This document shows, in pieces, positions 1 to 8,778 of a DNA stretch of 64,000 nt. The notes under the pieces are model-generated. The model was not told the DNA's origin. It made no database searches and worked only from the letters and a program-made list of their open reading frames with translations. Both the position numbers and the translations under genes were made by a program. Origin of the DNA: Fulvivirgaceae bacterium JP3-4 (GTDB taxonomy: Bacteria; Bacteroidota; Bacteroidia; Cytophagales; Cyclobacteriaceae); NCBI GenBank assembly GCA_029309925.1, contig JARKND010000004.1, positions 682,001-746,000 on the forward strand. The letters run 5' to 3'. Within the stretch, counting starts at the first letter, position 1, and each line of letters starts with the position of its first letter.

Positions 1-2
1 CC

Positions 3-662
3 CTGAACAAGGCTGTTGATTGGTTGTACTTCACAGGCCGACTCCCGGCTGATCCGTTGGGCCGTCTCTTTTCCACTGTCACGTATGCGCGCAACATTGT
101 GTTTTCGGAAAACGAGAAAGCACTCGCTGTCATTGACACAATGCGAAATATCCATAAGCAAGTCGAGGCAAACAGACAATCTACCATTCCTGACTGGGCT
201 TACCGCGATGTGTTGTATATGCTCATTCACTATTCGATAGCTTCCTACGAAACGCTCGAGAGGTCTCTTACTGCAGAAGAAAAGGCAGACGTTTACGATG
301 TGTTTTATCGGGTTGGAAGCCGGATGGGACTTAAAGACCTTCCTCTCTCCTATCCACAGTGGCTTCTCAGCCGTGAACAACACCTTGCCAACGACATCGA
401 GCGCAGTCACTATACAGACGATCTGTTCCGTCAATATAAGAAACACCTCGGTGTAGCCCGCTACAAAATACTGCTCGAATCGCAGAAGCTTGTGGTCCCT
501 GGCCGCGTGTCGTCACTTCTCGATCTGGAAGGCTCAAAGATACTCAAGCCTATGTTGCCTCTTTATCGCATCATCAAAAAGGCAAAGCTAGACTGGTTTC
601 TCTTCTCAAGCATATTGCCTTCAAATTATAAAGCACAGATCAAGGCACTGAACATCGGTTAA
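3..662 (+). CDS. MpaB/DUF2236-family oxygenase, 3' part
   Basis: The reading frame is open from the left edge, so the start and N-terminus lie outside the window; 219 residues are visible. The segment DPLGRLFSTVTYARNIVF, followed by an alpha-helical stretch with HYSIASYETLERSLTAEEK, matches the core of the DUF2236/MpaB family, related to rubber oxygenases (Lcp) and fungal MpaB. Family members are thought to be haem-dependent oxygenases; the substrate here is unknown. The C-terminus is basic and hydrophobic and has no obvious sorting signal. The next gene on the same strand begins about 60 bp after the stop. The family call rests on recalled motif similarity, not on identified haem ligands. 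Confidence 0.7.
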   Translation: MNKAVDWLYFTGRLPADPLGRLFSTVTYARNIVFSENEKALAVIDTMRNIHKQVEANRQSTIPDWAYRDVLYMLIHYSIASYETLERSLTAEEKADVYDVFYRVGSRMGLKDLPLSYPQWLLSREQHLANDIERSHYTDDLFRQYKKHLGVARYKILLESQKLVVPGRVSSLLDLEGSKILKPMLPLYRIIKKAKLDWFLFSSILPSNYKAQIKALNIG

Positions 663-724
663 GGCGAAGTGTTGTGCTTGCGCCCGAGCCGGGTAAAAAC
701 TATCTTCGGAGAAAATCACGTTTT

Positions 725-1318
725 ATGAAAACCCTCATATTCCTTTGCTCTGTCTTCTGCCCTTTATTCCTCTCCCATGCCGCCAGTGCCCAAATTCAAA
801 AAGGAAGCTTTCGCATAGGAGGAACCGCATCCTATTCTAATTTCACTTACGAAAACGACTACGCTTTCAATCAACTCACGATTAGCCCTAGCGTTGCATA
901 TTTCGTAATTGACCGCCTAAGCCTTGGCATGACCGTCCCGATATCATTCTCGAGCGGAAGCAGTTCGAGTTATAATTACTCGACATCTTCCTACCGCATC
1001 GGCCCGGATGTGCGCTATTATTTTCCATTTGGCGACTGGGCAATTTTCCCCGAGCTCTCTTACTCCTTCGGCAAAACTGTATCGGACAGTGACTTTCAAG
1101 ATGGCATGGGCGATCCGCTCTCCAGCAGGTCTGAAGTGAAATACAGATCATTTACACCCGGATTTGGAATCACATATTTCATCAACAGAAATGTGGGCAT
1201 TGAAGGGATAACCCGATACACTTTCAATAATGAGTCTGTTGTAAATCCATTTTCGATGGTGGAGGACAAGGTATTGACATTCAGCATTGGATTCCAGATT
1301 TACCTGAACCGCGAGTAA
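725..1318 (+). CDS. Outer membrane beta-barrel protein
   Basis: This 197-residue protein starts at the ATG at 725; an in-frame start at 674 would only add residues in front of a clear signal peptide (MKTLIFLCSVFCPLFLSHA, cleavage after ASA before QIQ). The mature part is a series of short amphipathic strands with aromatic ends and Ser/Tyr-rich turns (SGSSSSYNYSTSSYRIG), ending in FSIGFQIYLNRE, which fits an 8-stranded outer-membrane barrel of the porin-family/OMP_b-brl type common in Bacteroidota. No specific function can be assigned. It converges tail-to-tail with the next gene, with only 2 bp between the stop codons. Confidence 0.7.
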   Translation: MKTLIFLCSVFCPLFLSHAASAQIQKGSFRIGGTASYSNFTYENDYAFNQLTISPSVAYFVIDRLSLGMTVPISFSSGSSSSYNYSTSSYRIGPDVRYYFPFGDWAIFPELSYSFGKTVSDSDFQDGMGDPLSSRSEVKYRSFTPGFGITYFINRNVGIEGITRYTFNNESVVNPFSMVEDKVLTFSIGFQIYLNRE

Positions 1319-1320
1319 AA

Positions 1321-4122
1321 TCATCGAAGCAAATGAACCCAGCCTTTAAACCGTTGATGACGCCTTGACAGATCAATGGTGTTGAATGTGACATTTGCTG
1401 AATAATAGTATACTCCCGATGAGCATGGATTGCCCGAGGCATCATCGCCATTCCAGATGAGGGGAGATGCTGATGTGGATTCAACTTTCTGCGAGTACAT
1501 CTCTTTCCCCCATCGATTGTAAATGATAATCTTCACGCTTTGTACAAAACGTGAACAAAGGCTCAAATCCTGCAAGAGGCATGGTGATCCCTCGCCTACA
1601 AGCAACGGATCATAGCCGGAGGTAAAAATATCGTTGCATCCATCGCCATTCGGAGTAAACACATTTGGCAGCTGGAACGAAGGACAGTTGTCATTGCAAA
1701 CCATCTCGCTCAACGGACTTTCATTTCCGCGGCTATCAACTGATGACACGCGATAACAAAACGCAAATGAAGAGATGTCACGATGCACAAATGTGTTTGC
1801 GTCAATCGAGGCCACCAGCTCCATTTCACCATCGGCTGAGTCAGACGCGTAAACATTATAGGCAACGATATCGAGCCTGCAATCATCCGAGGAAGCTGAT
1901 TCCCACTCCAGCGAATTTGAAAAGACTTTGTTGCGACAAGTTGAATTCTGCAGATACTGGTCACAGTCTGTCACTGCGATAGTGACAACGGGAGGGCAGG
2001 GCGTAAGATCATCAGGTGGTGAAACAAAAACTACCTGAGAAAAATTTTCCTGGATTGGAATTGCCGGATTGCCATAGGTTCCTCTCGTAAGAATCTTGTA
2101 AGTGTAGAGCTGGTTCTTTTTCACTTTCGAATCGCTGAAGGTGAATCCTGCCACCGTTACCTGAACACTGTCGTACAACTGCATTTGCGTCTCCGAACCA
2201 ACTCCTTCTCCGCGAAAAACCAAATGATAGGGCCTCTGCCTGACAACGTTCGACCACGGAACACTGTCGCGCCAGTGGAGGGAAATTCCGTTTGCACGCC
2301 TCTCTCCGGTGAGCCGTACTGATGATGCAACGGCTGATGTATCTACTGCAACGTATTCATCAGAAAATTTGGGTTTTGCGTAGAGAACAATTCGATAGTT
2401 GAACACTTCCTCCCTCGAGTTGATGCCTGTGTCAAGAAAGGTTGTATCGCTGACCCTACCCGCGCTGATTATTCCTTCGTCCCCGACAAATCCTTTACTT
2501 CGAAAGACCTCATACTGATATGGCCTGGGAAATTGGGTCTCATTTATATCAAGCGGGCTTTTCCAGCTTACGCGGATGCTGCCTGCCACGTCAGTGGTTT
2601 CGACTGACACATGGGTAATGACCGGGGCATCAGCTTGTACGGGGCCGATACACAACTCCGATGAGACGATGCTGCGCGTATCGCCAACGAGCGCAACAAG
2701 GCGGTAGCAGTAGGTTGCACCCGGACTCAGGCCCATTCCAAAATTCGTATCGCGAAATAAAGTGGATGAACCTGAAAGCGTTTCAATGAGTTGGTATCCT
2801 AAAAAACCTGGAATCCCGATCTGACAAGCTCCGGGAGTAAAAGTATATGAATCGACCTTGCGATAAACTTGAATTGAACGGACATTATCACACAGATATG
2901 AGCCCCACTCCAGTACACCATGCAGTCTCACAACATCGAGGGAAGCTTCCTTTAGCTCAGGTGGTGGAGCGATAACGCGTATCGACCACGTTGCAAACGA
3001 TACGAGCTTCGGCCCATCGGGCGGGCTGTCAGTGATCTTGACAACTACCTGATAAGGCTGCTGCCTGATATCTTCACAACGCGTCTGCCACTGAAACCGT
3101 ACGGTAGCCTTCGGGTTAGATGGTACGAATGCTACTGTCTTTGGTTGAACCTCAGCGAGCGAGTCGGGAGCCTGGAGCAACTCGCTGAATAATTCGATCT
3201 TTACAGGATGATTTTCAGGATCGCTTCCGCGAATTACTTCATCGATCGAGCTTCCAGCTACTACACACAAGTCATTCGGCAGCTCAGGCGCGGGGCGTTT
3301 ATTCAGGCACGTCTCAACGACAATCTGCATGTCGCGTGTAGTTGAGCTGATTTCAACGTAGCTGCCGTTTATTTTGCGCCACTCGATCACTTTAAAAGCA
3401 ATGTTGTATTCGCCCATGGCACCAGGAGCGTTCCAGGTAACGAGACCAGTGAGCGAGTTGATGCCGAACGAGGGTTGTCCGTTGCGTTCCTCGTTGCCCA
3501 TGTTGAAGTTCGGATAAAATTTACTGGCATTCGGATCTGTATAAACGGCAAAGGAAGTTGGTGTAGCCGAAGGAATAGACATCTGGTATGAGATACTGTC
3601 ACCGTCTGCGTCAAATGCTCCGGAGTTATGATAGAAGGCTGCGCCTGAGCAAGCGCGGTCAAGCGGGACGACCGTGAGCACCGGGTACCGGTTGCATCCA
3701 AATGTCGGATCTGCGTTGATCCGCACAAATGTTACGTAAGGGACATCGGTGGAATTGGCAATGTTCAAAACTCCTGCGCTCCGGTCCCGCTCAATATATG
3801 CGATGGTAAAGATGCCACTGCTTGAATAGGTGTGCAAGGTGGTGAACGTTGCAACGCTGACGTTGATACCGAGATCAGGGCGTGAAGTGGCGGTCGTGAG
3901 CGGAATTCTTTCGCTTGTGCCATCACCAAAAATGACTTCACTATTCGTTCCAAATCTTGTATTGGATGAACTGTTCAGATAGGCGATGACGGTGATCCGA
4001 AAAGTAAGCGTTCCACATAGCCTTTCTACCTGAATATCAGCAGCCCGCAAATGAGTCGCTGCAGCCTTCATTGAAAGCAGGAGCTGCAGCGAGATCAATG
4101 CCAGGAGAAAGAACTTCTTCAC
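1321..4122 (-). CDS. T9SS type B surface protein, gliding-motility C-terminal domain
   Basis: This 933-residue protein starts at a GTG (4122-4120); an in-frame TAA four codons upstream excludes a longer form. The N-terminus KKFFLLALISLQLLLSMKAAA is a signal peptide. The first half contains Ig/PKD-like sandwich segments (FGDGTSERIPL; DADGDSISY). The middle resembles fibronectin-type modules with WKSP and LHWRDS strands. The last 100 residues (LPNVFTPNGDGCND, IIIYNRWGKEMYSQ, WNGDDASGNPCSSGVYYY) are the CHU_C/gliding motility-associated C-terminal domain, which directs secretion through the type IX system and surface attachment. Its ligand is unknown. Adhesin or polysaccharide-binding roles are possible; no catalytic motif was seen. 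Confidence 0.85.
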   Translation of the reverse strand: MKKFFLLALISLQLLLSMKAAATHLRAADIQVERLCGTLTFRITVIAYLNSSSNTRFGTNSEVIFGDGTSERIPLTTATSRPDLGINVSVATFTTLHTYSSSGIFTIAYIERDRSAGVLNIANSTDVPYVTFVRINADPTFGCNRYPVLTVVPLDRACSGAAFYHNSGAFDADGDSISYQMSIPSATPTSFAVYTDPNASKFYPNFNMGNEERNGQPSFGINSLTGLVTWNAPGAMGEYNIAFKVIEWRKINGSYVEISSTTRDMQIVVETCLNKRPAPELPNDLCVVAGSSIDEVIRGSDPENHPVKIELFSELLQAPDSLAEVQPKTVAFVPSNPKATVRFQWQTRCEDIRQQPYQVVVKITDSPPDGPKLVSFATWSIRVIAPPPELKEASLDVVRLHGVLEWGSYLCDNVRSIQVYRKVDSYTFTPGACQIGIPGFLGYQLIETLSGSSTLFRDTNFGMGLSPGATYCYRLVALVGDTRSIVSSELCIGPVQADAPVITHVSVETTDVAGSIRVSWKSPLDINETQFPRPYQYEVFRSKGFVGDEGIISAGRVSDTTFLDTGINSREEVFNYRIVLYAKPKFSDEYVAVDTSAVASSVRLTGERRANGISLHWRDSVPWSNVVRQRPYHLVFRGEGVGSETQMQLYDSVQVTVAGFTFSDSKVKKNQLYTYKILTRGTYGNPAIPIQENFSQVVFVSPPDDLTPCPPVVTIAVTDCDQYLQNSTCRNKVFSNSLEWESASSDDCRLDIVAYNVYASDSADGEMELVASIDANTFVHRDISSFAFCYRVSSVDSRGNESPLSEMVCNDNCPSFQLPNVFTPNGDGCNDIFTSGYDPLLVGEGSPCLLQDLSLCSRFVQSVKIIIYNRWGKEMYSQKVESTSASPLIWNGDDASGNPCSSGVYYYSANVTFNTIDLSRRHQRFKGWVHLLR

Positions 4123-4166
4123 TCCTTCAATTTACGATTTTAGATCCAAATGCGGGAAGCGAAAAA

Positions 4167-7100
4167 CTAATCTTTCATCGTTGCAAGAAAGCTGACAACA
4201 TCCCGGATTTCCTTTTTCGTCAGGAGTGTTCGCATGGGCGGCATACTCGATGCAGCATCGCTGCGGTTTGCGATCGCAGACTTCATGATCACGGTATCGG
4301 GCTTGTCCCCTATCTTCAATTTGAGAGTTGTGCCTGTTTCTTCCTGCAGGATTCCACTTATTTTTTTGTTCGCCACTTCCAGCGTTACTGTGCCGTATCC
4401 CGGTGCCAGTCTCGCGCTTGGATTGATCAGTGCCTCCAGCAATTGTTCGCGTGACAAGCGTGTAGCCACTCCGTTTAGACGCGGTCCCGCATTTCCGCCA
4501 TAGTCACCGTAAGAGTGACAACGGATACACTGGGCGGTCTGGTGACCATAAAATATCCGCGCGCCTCGGTTGCTATTGCCACCCTGCAACGCCCCGGCAT
4601 ATGCCGCTGCGAGCGTGTCTTTGTTCTGGGCAATAATATTTTTGAAACGTCCCTTAAGGTCTGCGGTTTTTGTGCTGTCGAGCGCTTCTGCCAGCTCCAG
4701 CTGAATTTCGGCAGGGAGTTTTTTATTTTCCAGCTGCGTCAGAAGCTTGTCAAAGACTGGTTTTGTATTTTCAACCGGAAGATTTCCCAGCGTCAGCAAG
4801 GCAGCTTGCTTTTCTTCGATTGTTCTTGTCTGAATGACATCCTGAAGCAGATTCACCATCAACGGTTTCTCAAGCCCCATCTTCGGCAACAGATCAAGCG
4901 CTGTCACACGCACATTCTTTTCCCTGTCGGCCAGACCAGTTTTGATCGCGTCTGCCACATTCACATCGCCAAGGAATGCCAGGGCCCTCAGTGCCTCCTC
5001 GCGCACTTTTGCATCAGCGTCCTTTTTCAAACTTGTCATCAATGCCTGGGACGCAGATTTAACTTTCAACCTTCCTATCGCTTTAGCGGAAGACAACCGC
5101 ACCGCAGCATCTCTTGCCGAGAGCAGCTGCACTAATCTGTCACTGGATTTCGCGAGCACTCCTTCCGGACTTCTTGAAAACTCTCCGCGATAGCGGCCAT
5201 CAACACGATCGAGAACTGAAGGCTTACTCCAGGTGCTTAAAGCATCGATCGCCTCGGCACGCATCGCAGCGGGTGCGGCATTGTTACCTGCGTACTGCAC
5301 AAGGTTATCCATTGCCGCATCTGTGCCGACTCTGAGGTTTGCATTGATCGCCCTTCTGATGAGTGCTTCATTGGTGAAGTTTGTAGTCTTCAAAATGTCG
5401 CCAAGTGCAGGGAGTGCATCAGGGATCGAAAGATCGTCATTGATTCCGCGCGCGGCTTCCGTGGCAATAAACTCATCCTTATCGTTTAGAAATTGAGCTA
5501 TCCCCTTGTGCTGCATTCTTCGCAGGGCCACAACAGCCGCAATGCGCAGTGCTTTCGATGAATGCGATGTCAATGCAACAACCGGTTCTGCTTTGCCGAT
5601 CCGCGCCAGCGCAAGACTTCCGGCATGCCGCAAATACACATCCTCATCATTGTTGGCTATCAGCATATCGATGATCGGCTGGACTGCAGCTTCGTGTTCG
5701 ATCCGTCCCAACGCCTCGGCTGCGAAAAATCTTGCTCTGCTGTTTTCGTCCTTTAACAATGGAATGAGATCAGCTCCTGCTTCTTTATACTTTACGTCTC
5801 CAAGCCACTTTGCTGCCTGTGCGCGAATTTCCGGATCGGCATCCTTCAGCAACGGCAGGAGCACGCTTGCGTTTTTCAAATCCTTGCGTGCAAACTGACT
5901 GATTCCCCAAATTGAATTCACACGTGCAAGCTGGTTTTCTTTCTGTGCAATTATTTTTTCAAAAACCAGCATCCCTTCTTTTCCGCGGTCTGCCAGTTCA
6001 AACTGCGCTTTCTGGCGGACACGCATGTCTTCATGCTTCAGCATATCAGAAAGCTGGTCCTCGCTCAGGTCGGAAGCATCCGCCTGCAAGAGTGACTGCA
6101 CTTCTTTGCGTTTCTCTGTATCCGGGTTTGATACATCGAGCTTCCACACACGTCCGTGATCCTTTGTGTTCCAGCCGTCAATCCAGTCAGCCAGATACAT
6201 GGCGCCATCGGGACCAAAGTCGATACCCGTAGCGAGAACCCCACCGAGTACTTTCTTTGTCTCACCGAGTTCGAAGCCGGCACCTTTTGGTGTAAGCTTA
6301 AATGCATGAATGCCGGATTGCGATGGGTTACCCACGAACTCACCAATGAAAAACGTTTTATCCCACTCCTTGCTAAAAGCTGTTCCAGGATTATAAAGCA
6401 TGCCTGTCGGACCATTGACAAAATTCGCTATCGGAGGAACGATGTAAGCCGGCTGACGTTCCCAACGAGGAATGTACATTTTTTCATCCATCCAGACTTT
6501 GTACGTATTGTTGTCAGGATCGCGGTACTTTCCAAACTGCCAGTTTGTGCGCCAGCCAATATCCGCCCCGTTGACAACGTAGACAATACGCTCGCTTTCA
6601 CCAGCGTGATCACCATCATTGTCTTCGCTGATCAGATTGCCATATTCGTCAAATACAAACTCGTGGGTGTTGCGGTTACCGTAAGCAAAAACTTCAAAGT
6701 CACTTCCATCAGGGTTTGAGCGAACGATGACACCGCTATTCGGATGCTCCCACTTTTTTCCATCCTTGTCAACGCCACTGAATCCGATATCTCCGATTTG
6801 CCAGTAAATTTTTCCTTCCGGCCCGACCTCGATGCCAGACATGCCGTGGCCGCTGAAGCCAACGTGGATTCCGTATCCGTGCGAGATAGAAGTTTTCTTG
6901 TCGGCAATACCATCTTCATTGTCATCGTTCACGCGCCAGAGATCCGGCCCGATCCCCACGAACAAATCTTTTCCATGCAGGAGAACACCTCCTGCAGCAT
7001 CCGTCACTTCTTCGTTGAAGTCTTCGATCACGAGTTGGGACAGGTCGGCAACGCCATCGCCATTGGTATCTTCCACGCGATAGACGTGCTCCTTCTCGAT

Positions 7101-7553
7101 CGTCATGTCACGCCAGTCATGCGAACCATCACCATTGAGATCCGCCAGCCATTTGTTCTTTTCGCTGTTCTCCGGTGAAAGAATACGGTGAAGAAATTCG
7201 CGCTTCTCTTCTATGTTCTTAAGCTTGATCGATTCGATTTCCCAGTCCTGGTGACCCCGGATATCAAACTCAGAATTTTTCTGGCGGTTGGTCCGTGTGT
7301 AATACAACTTTCCGAAGTCATCTACATCAATCGACACCGGATCAGCAACGAGTGAATCGACACCCCAAAGCTTCAGTGTCATACCGTCTGCAAGCTGAGG
7401 CTTAATGACAGATTCGATGGACTTTGCCATGTCGGCTGTTTTTGCTGGATCAAGTTGTTTGATTTTTTTGTTGGAAGATTCTTTATCAGTCTTGCATGCG
7501 CCAGCAAAGATCAGCAGGGCTGCAAGCAGAATGACAGAGCGAGACGTAGGCAT
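4167..7553 (-). CDS. PQQ-dehydrogenase-like propeller / HEAT / c-type haem lipoprotein
   Basis: This 1128-residue protein begins with a lipoprotein signal (LIFAGAC). Residues about 40-480 form a beta-propeller like those of membrane-bound dehydrogenases related to soluble glucose dehydrogenase (GGVLLHGKDLFVGIGPDLWR; NPDGSDFEVFAYGNRNTHEF; GPDGAMYLADWIDGWN). Residues about 500-960 are alpha-helical HEAT repeats (DADPEIRAQAAKWLGD). The C-terminus is a PVC-type c-type cytochrome with CIRCH at 1009-1013 and a likely distal Met ligand in SMPPM near 1105-1109. Such proteins are predicted periplasmic or surface oxidoreductases acting on sugars or similar compounds, passing electrons to the haem. The substrate is unknown, though it lies next to a carbohydrate-degradation block. 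It is transcribed alone: a 243-bp gap precedes it. Confidence 0.85.
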   Translation of the reverse strand: MPTSRSVILLAALLIFAGACKTDKESSNKKIKQLDPAKTADMAKSIESVIKPQLADGMTLKLWGVDSLVADPVSIDVDDFGKLYYTRTNRQKNSEFDIRGHQDWEIESIKLKNIEEKREFLHRILSPENSEKNKWLADLNGDGSHDWRDMTIEKEHVYRVEDTNGDGVADLSQLVIEDFNEEVTDAAGGVLLHGKDLFVGIGPDLWRVNDDNEDGIADKKTSISHGYGIHVGFSGHGMSGIEVGPEGKIYWQIGDIGFSGVDKDGKKWEHPNSGVIVRSNPDGSDFEVFAYGNRNTHEFVFDEYGNLISEDNDGDHAGESERIVYVVNGADIGWRTNWQFGKYRDPDNNTYKVWMDEKMYIPRWERQPAYIVPPIANFVNGPTGMLYNPGTAFSKEWDKTFFIGEFVGNPSQSGIHAFKLTPKGAGFELGETKKVLGGVLATGIDFGPDGAMYLADWIDGWNTKDHGRVWKLDVSNPDTEKRKEVQSLLQADASDLSEDQLSDMLKHEDMRVRQKAQFELADRGKEGMLVFEKIIAQKENQLARVNSIWGISQFARKDLKNASVLLPLLKDADPEIRAQAAKWLGDVKYKEAGADLIPLLKDENSRARFFAAEALGRIEHEAAVQPIIDMLIANNDEDVYLRHAGSLALARIGKAEPVVALTSHSSKALRIAAVVALRRMQHKGIAQFLNDKDEFIATEAARGINDDLSIPDALPALGDILKTTNFTNEALIRRAINANLRVGTDAAMDNLVQYAGNNAAPAAMRAEAIDALSTWSKPSVLDRVDGRYRGEFSRSPEGVLAKSSDRLVQLLSARDAAVRLSSAKAIGRLKVKSASQALMTSLKKDADAKVREEALRALAFLGDVNVADAIKTGLADREKNVRVTALDLLPKMGLEKPLMVNLLQDVIQTRTIEEKQAALLTLGNLPVENTKPVFDKLLTQLENKKLPAEIQLELAEALDSTKTADLKGRFKNIIAQNKDTLAAAYAGALQGGNSNRGARIFYGHQTAQCIRCHSYGDYGGNAGPRLNGVATRLSREQLLEALINPSARLAPGYGTVTLEVANKKISGILQEETGTTLKLKIGDKPDTVIMKSAIANRSDAASSMPPMRTLLTKKEIRDVVSFLATMKD

Positions 7554-7796
7554 AAGTTTAAGATTGATTGTGGTTCTGTTAACTCCTCAAGTTATCAATT
7601 AAATCGGAAGGCTGCAGGTTTACCGGAACGGACGTTTCCCTGACAAATCATCATGGGTTTTAGCCGATGAAATAAATTTTTCGAACGAGTGTTAGCCGGT
7701 ATCGGCTTCTACAAAATGACGTTGTATAGCCTCATCGGAGGATTTTCAGCGCAGTCTGATGTCTGCAATTGTTTCTTCACACTTCATGCACTTGCG

Positions 7797-8747
7797 TCAC
7801 TTATTTTTTGTCCGGATCTCCTCGCGCACCATCTTTCCGGAAGGCGTCAGGTCGCTGTCCGTCCAGCCGCCATCGGGGCGGGCATTGGGAAGAAGGATCG
7901 AAGCAGATTCTTTTTTGTCGGCCAAAGACCAGTTGCAATGTGATAACTTGTGATCATCCATGAATTTCCACCACGCATCCATCTCTTCCTTGTTGACGTA
8001 GCCGTCACCGGTTGCCTCACACGTTCCGTACTCTGTAACCATTAGTGCAATTCCGTTCGCAATCGCTCGTGACGCAAGGTCACGCAACTCCTGTTTGTGC
8101 GTTGATGCATAGAAGTGAAGTGTGTAGGCAATGTTTGTTCCTTTAATCGGATCAAGTGAAGCCTCTTCAACATTCTGGGACCATGTACGCGTACCACAGA
8201 TGATCAGGTTGTCGGGATCCTGCTTTCTGATGACCTCAATCACTGCCTCGTGATAAGGTTTTATCACCTGTGACCACGAGTGATGAACAGGCTCGTTCCA
8301 GGGTTCGTAAATCAGATTGGGATATTTTCCGTAGCGCTGTGCAATCACTCCAAAAAATTCCTTCGCTTCATTCAGATATTTATTCGCATCGTGCACATGA
8401 AAATCTACGATCACATAAATGCCTTCGGCAATCGCAGCATCGATCACCTTGATGATCTTTTCCTGCTCAGCCCGGTTAGTTGCGTAGCCCCGGTTGTCAA
8501 CAGCCATCGCAGCGCGAACAACATTGACATTCCAGTCTTTCACCAGCCACCGCACTGCATCTGCGTTATAGTATTTGCCGATCCATTGACTCCAAAAAAG
8601 AGAGACACCTCTGAGCTGGACTGCCTTTCCATTCATGTCTGTGATCTGGTTGCCCGTCACTTTCAGAGGACCAAATTTTTCTACCGGGGTTGGATTTTTG
8701 GCGGCAACGGTGGTCACCACCAGAATCATTATCAGTAACGTTTTCAT
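7797..8747 (-). CDS. GH5 endo-glycanase (cellulase/mannanase type)
   Basis: This 316-residue exported enzyme has a short signal peptide (MKTLLIMILVVTTVAA). The rest is a single TIM-barrel of glycoside hydrolase family 5: DMNGKAVQLRGVSLFWSQW near the start, then the acid/base in YEPWNEP (Asn151-Glu152), HFYAS after strand 6, and the nucleophile in VTEYGT (Glu239). The pattern is closest to the bacterial endoglucanase-like GH5 subfamily 2. Beta-1,4-glucan is the usual substrate, but the two GH26 enzymes nearby make glucomannan reasonable. No binding module or T9SS tail is present, so it may remain periplasmic. The next upstream gene, also a hydrolase, ends 31 bp away, which suggests co-transcription. 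Confidence 0.9.
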   Translation of the reverse strand: MKTLLIMILVVTTVAAKNPTPVEKFGPLKVTGNQITDMNGKAVQLRGVSLFWSQWIGKYYNADAVRWLVKDWNVNVVRAAMAVDNRGYATNRAEQEKIIKVIDAAIAEGIYVIVDFHVHDANKYLNEAKEFFGVIAQRYGKYPNLIYEPWNEPVHHSWSQVIKPYHEAVIEVIRKQDPDNLIICGTRTWSQNVEEASLDPIKGTNIAYTLHFYASTHKQELRDLASRAIANGIALMVTEYGTCEATGDGYVNKEEMDAWWKFMDDHKLSHCNWSLADKKESASILLPNARPDGGWTDSDLTPSGKMVREEIRTKNK

Positions 8748-8778
8748 ATCGGCTCAAATTACTTGCACGCTTCTGTGA

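Noticed and set aside
678-708. Promoter-like TTG-N20-TATCTTCG before the barrel gene at 725
   Set aside because: The -7 element has a mismatch (TTCG for TTTG) and the -33 lacks one T; too weak to list as a feature.
7554-7796. Possible gene in the gap between the haem lipoprotein and GH5 genes
   Set aside because: Short overlapping plus-strand frames here run antisense into the GH5 gene; no promoter or family match.
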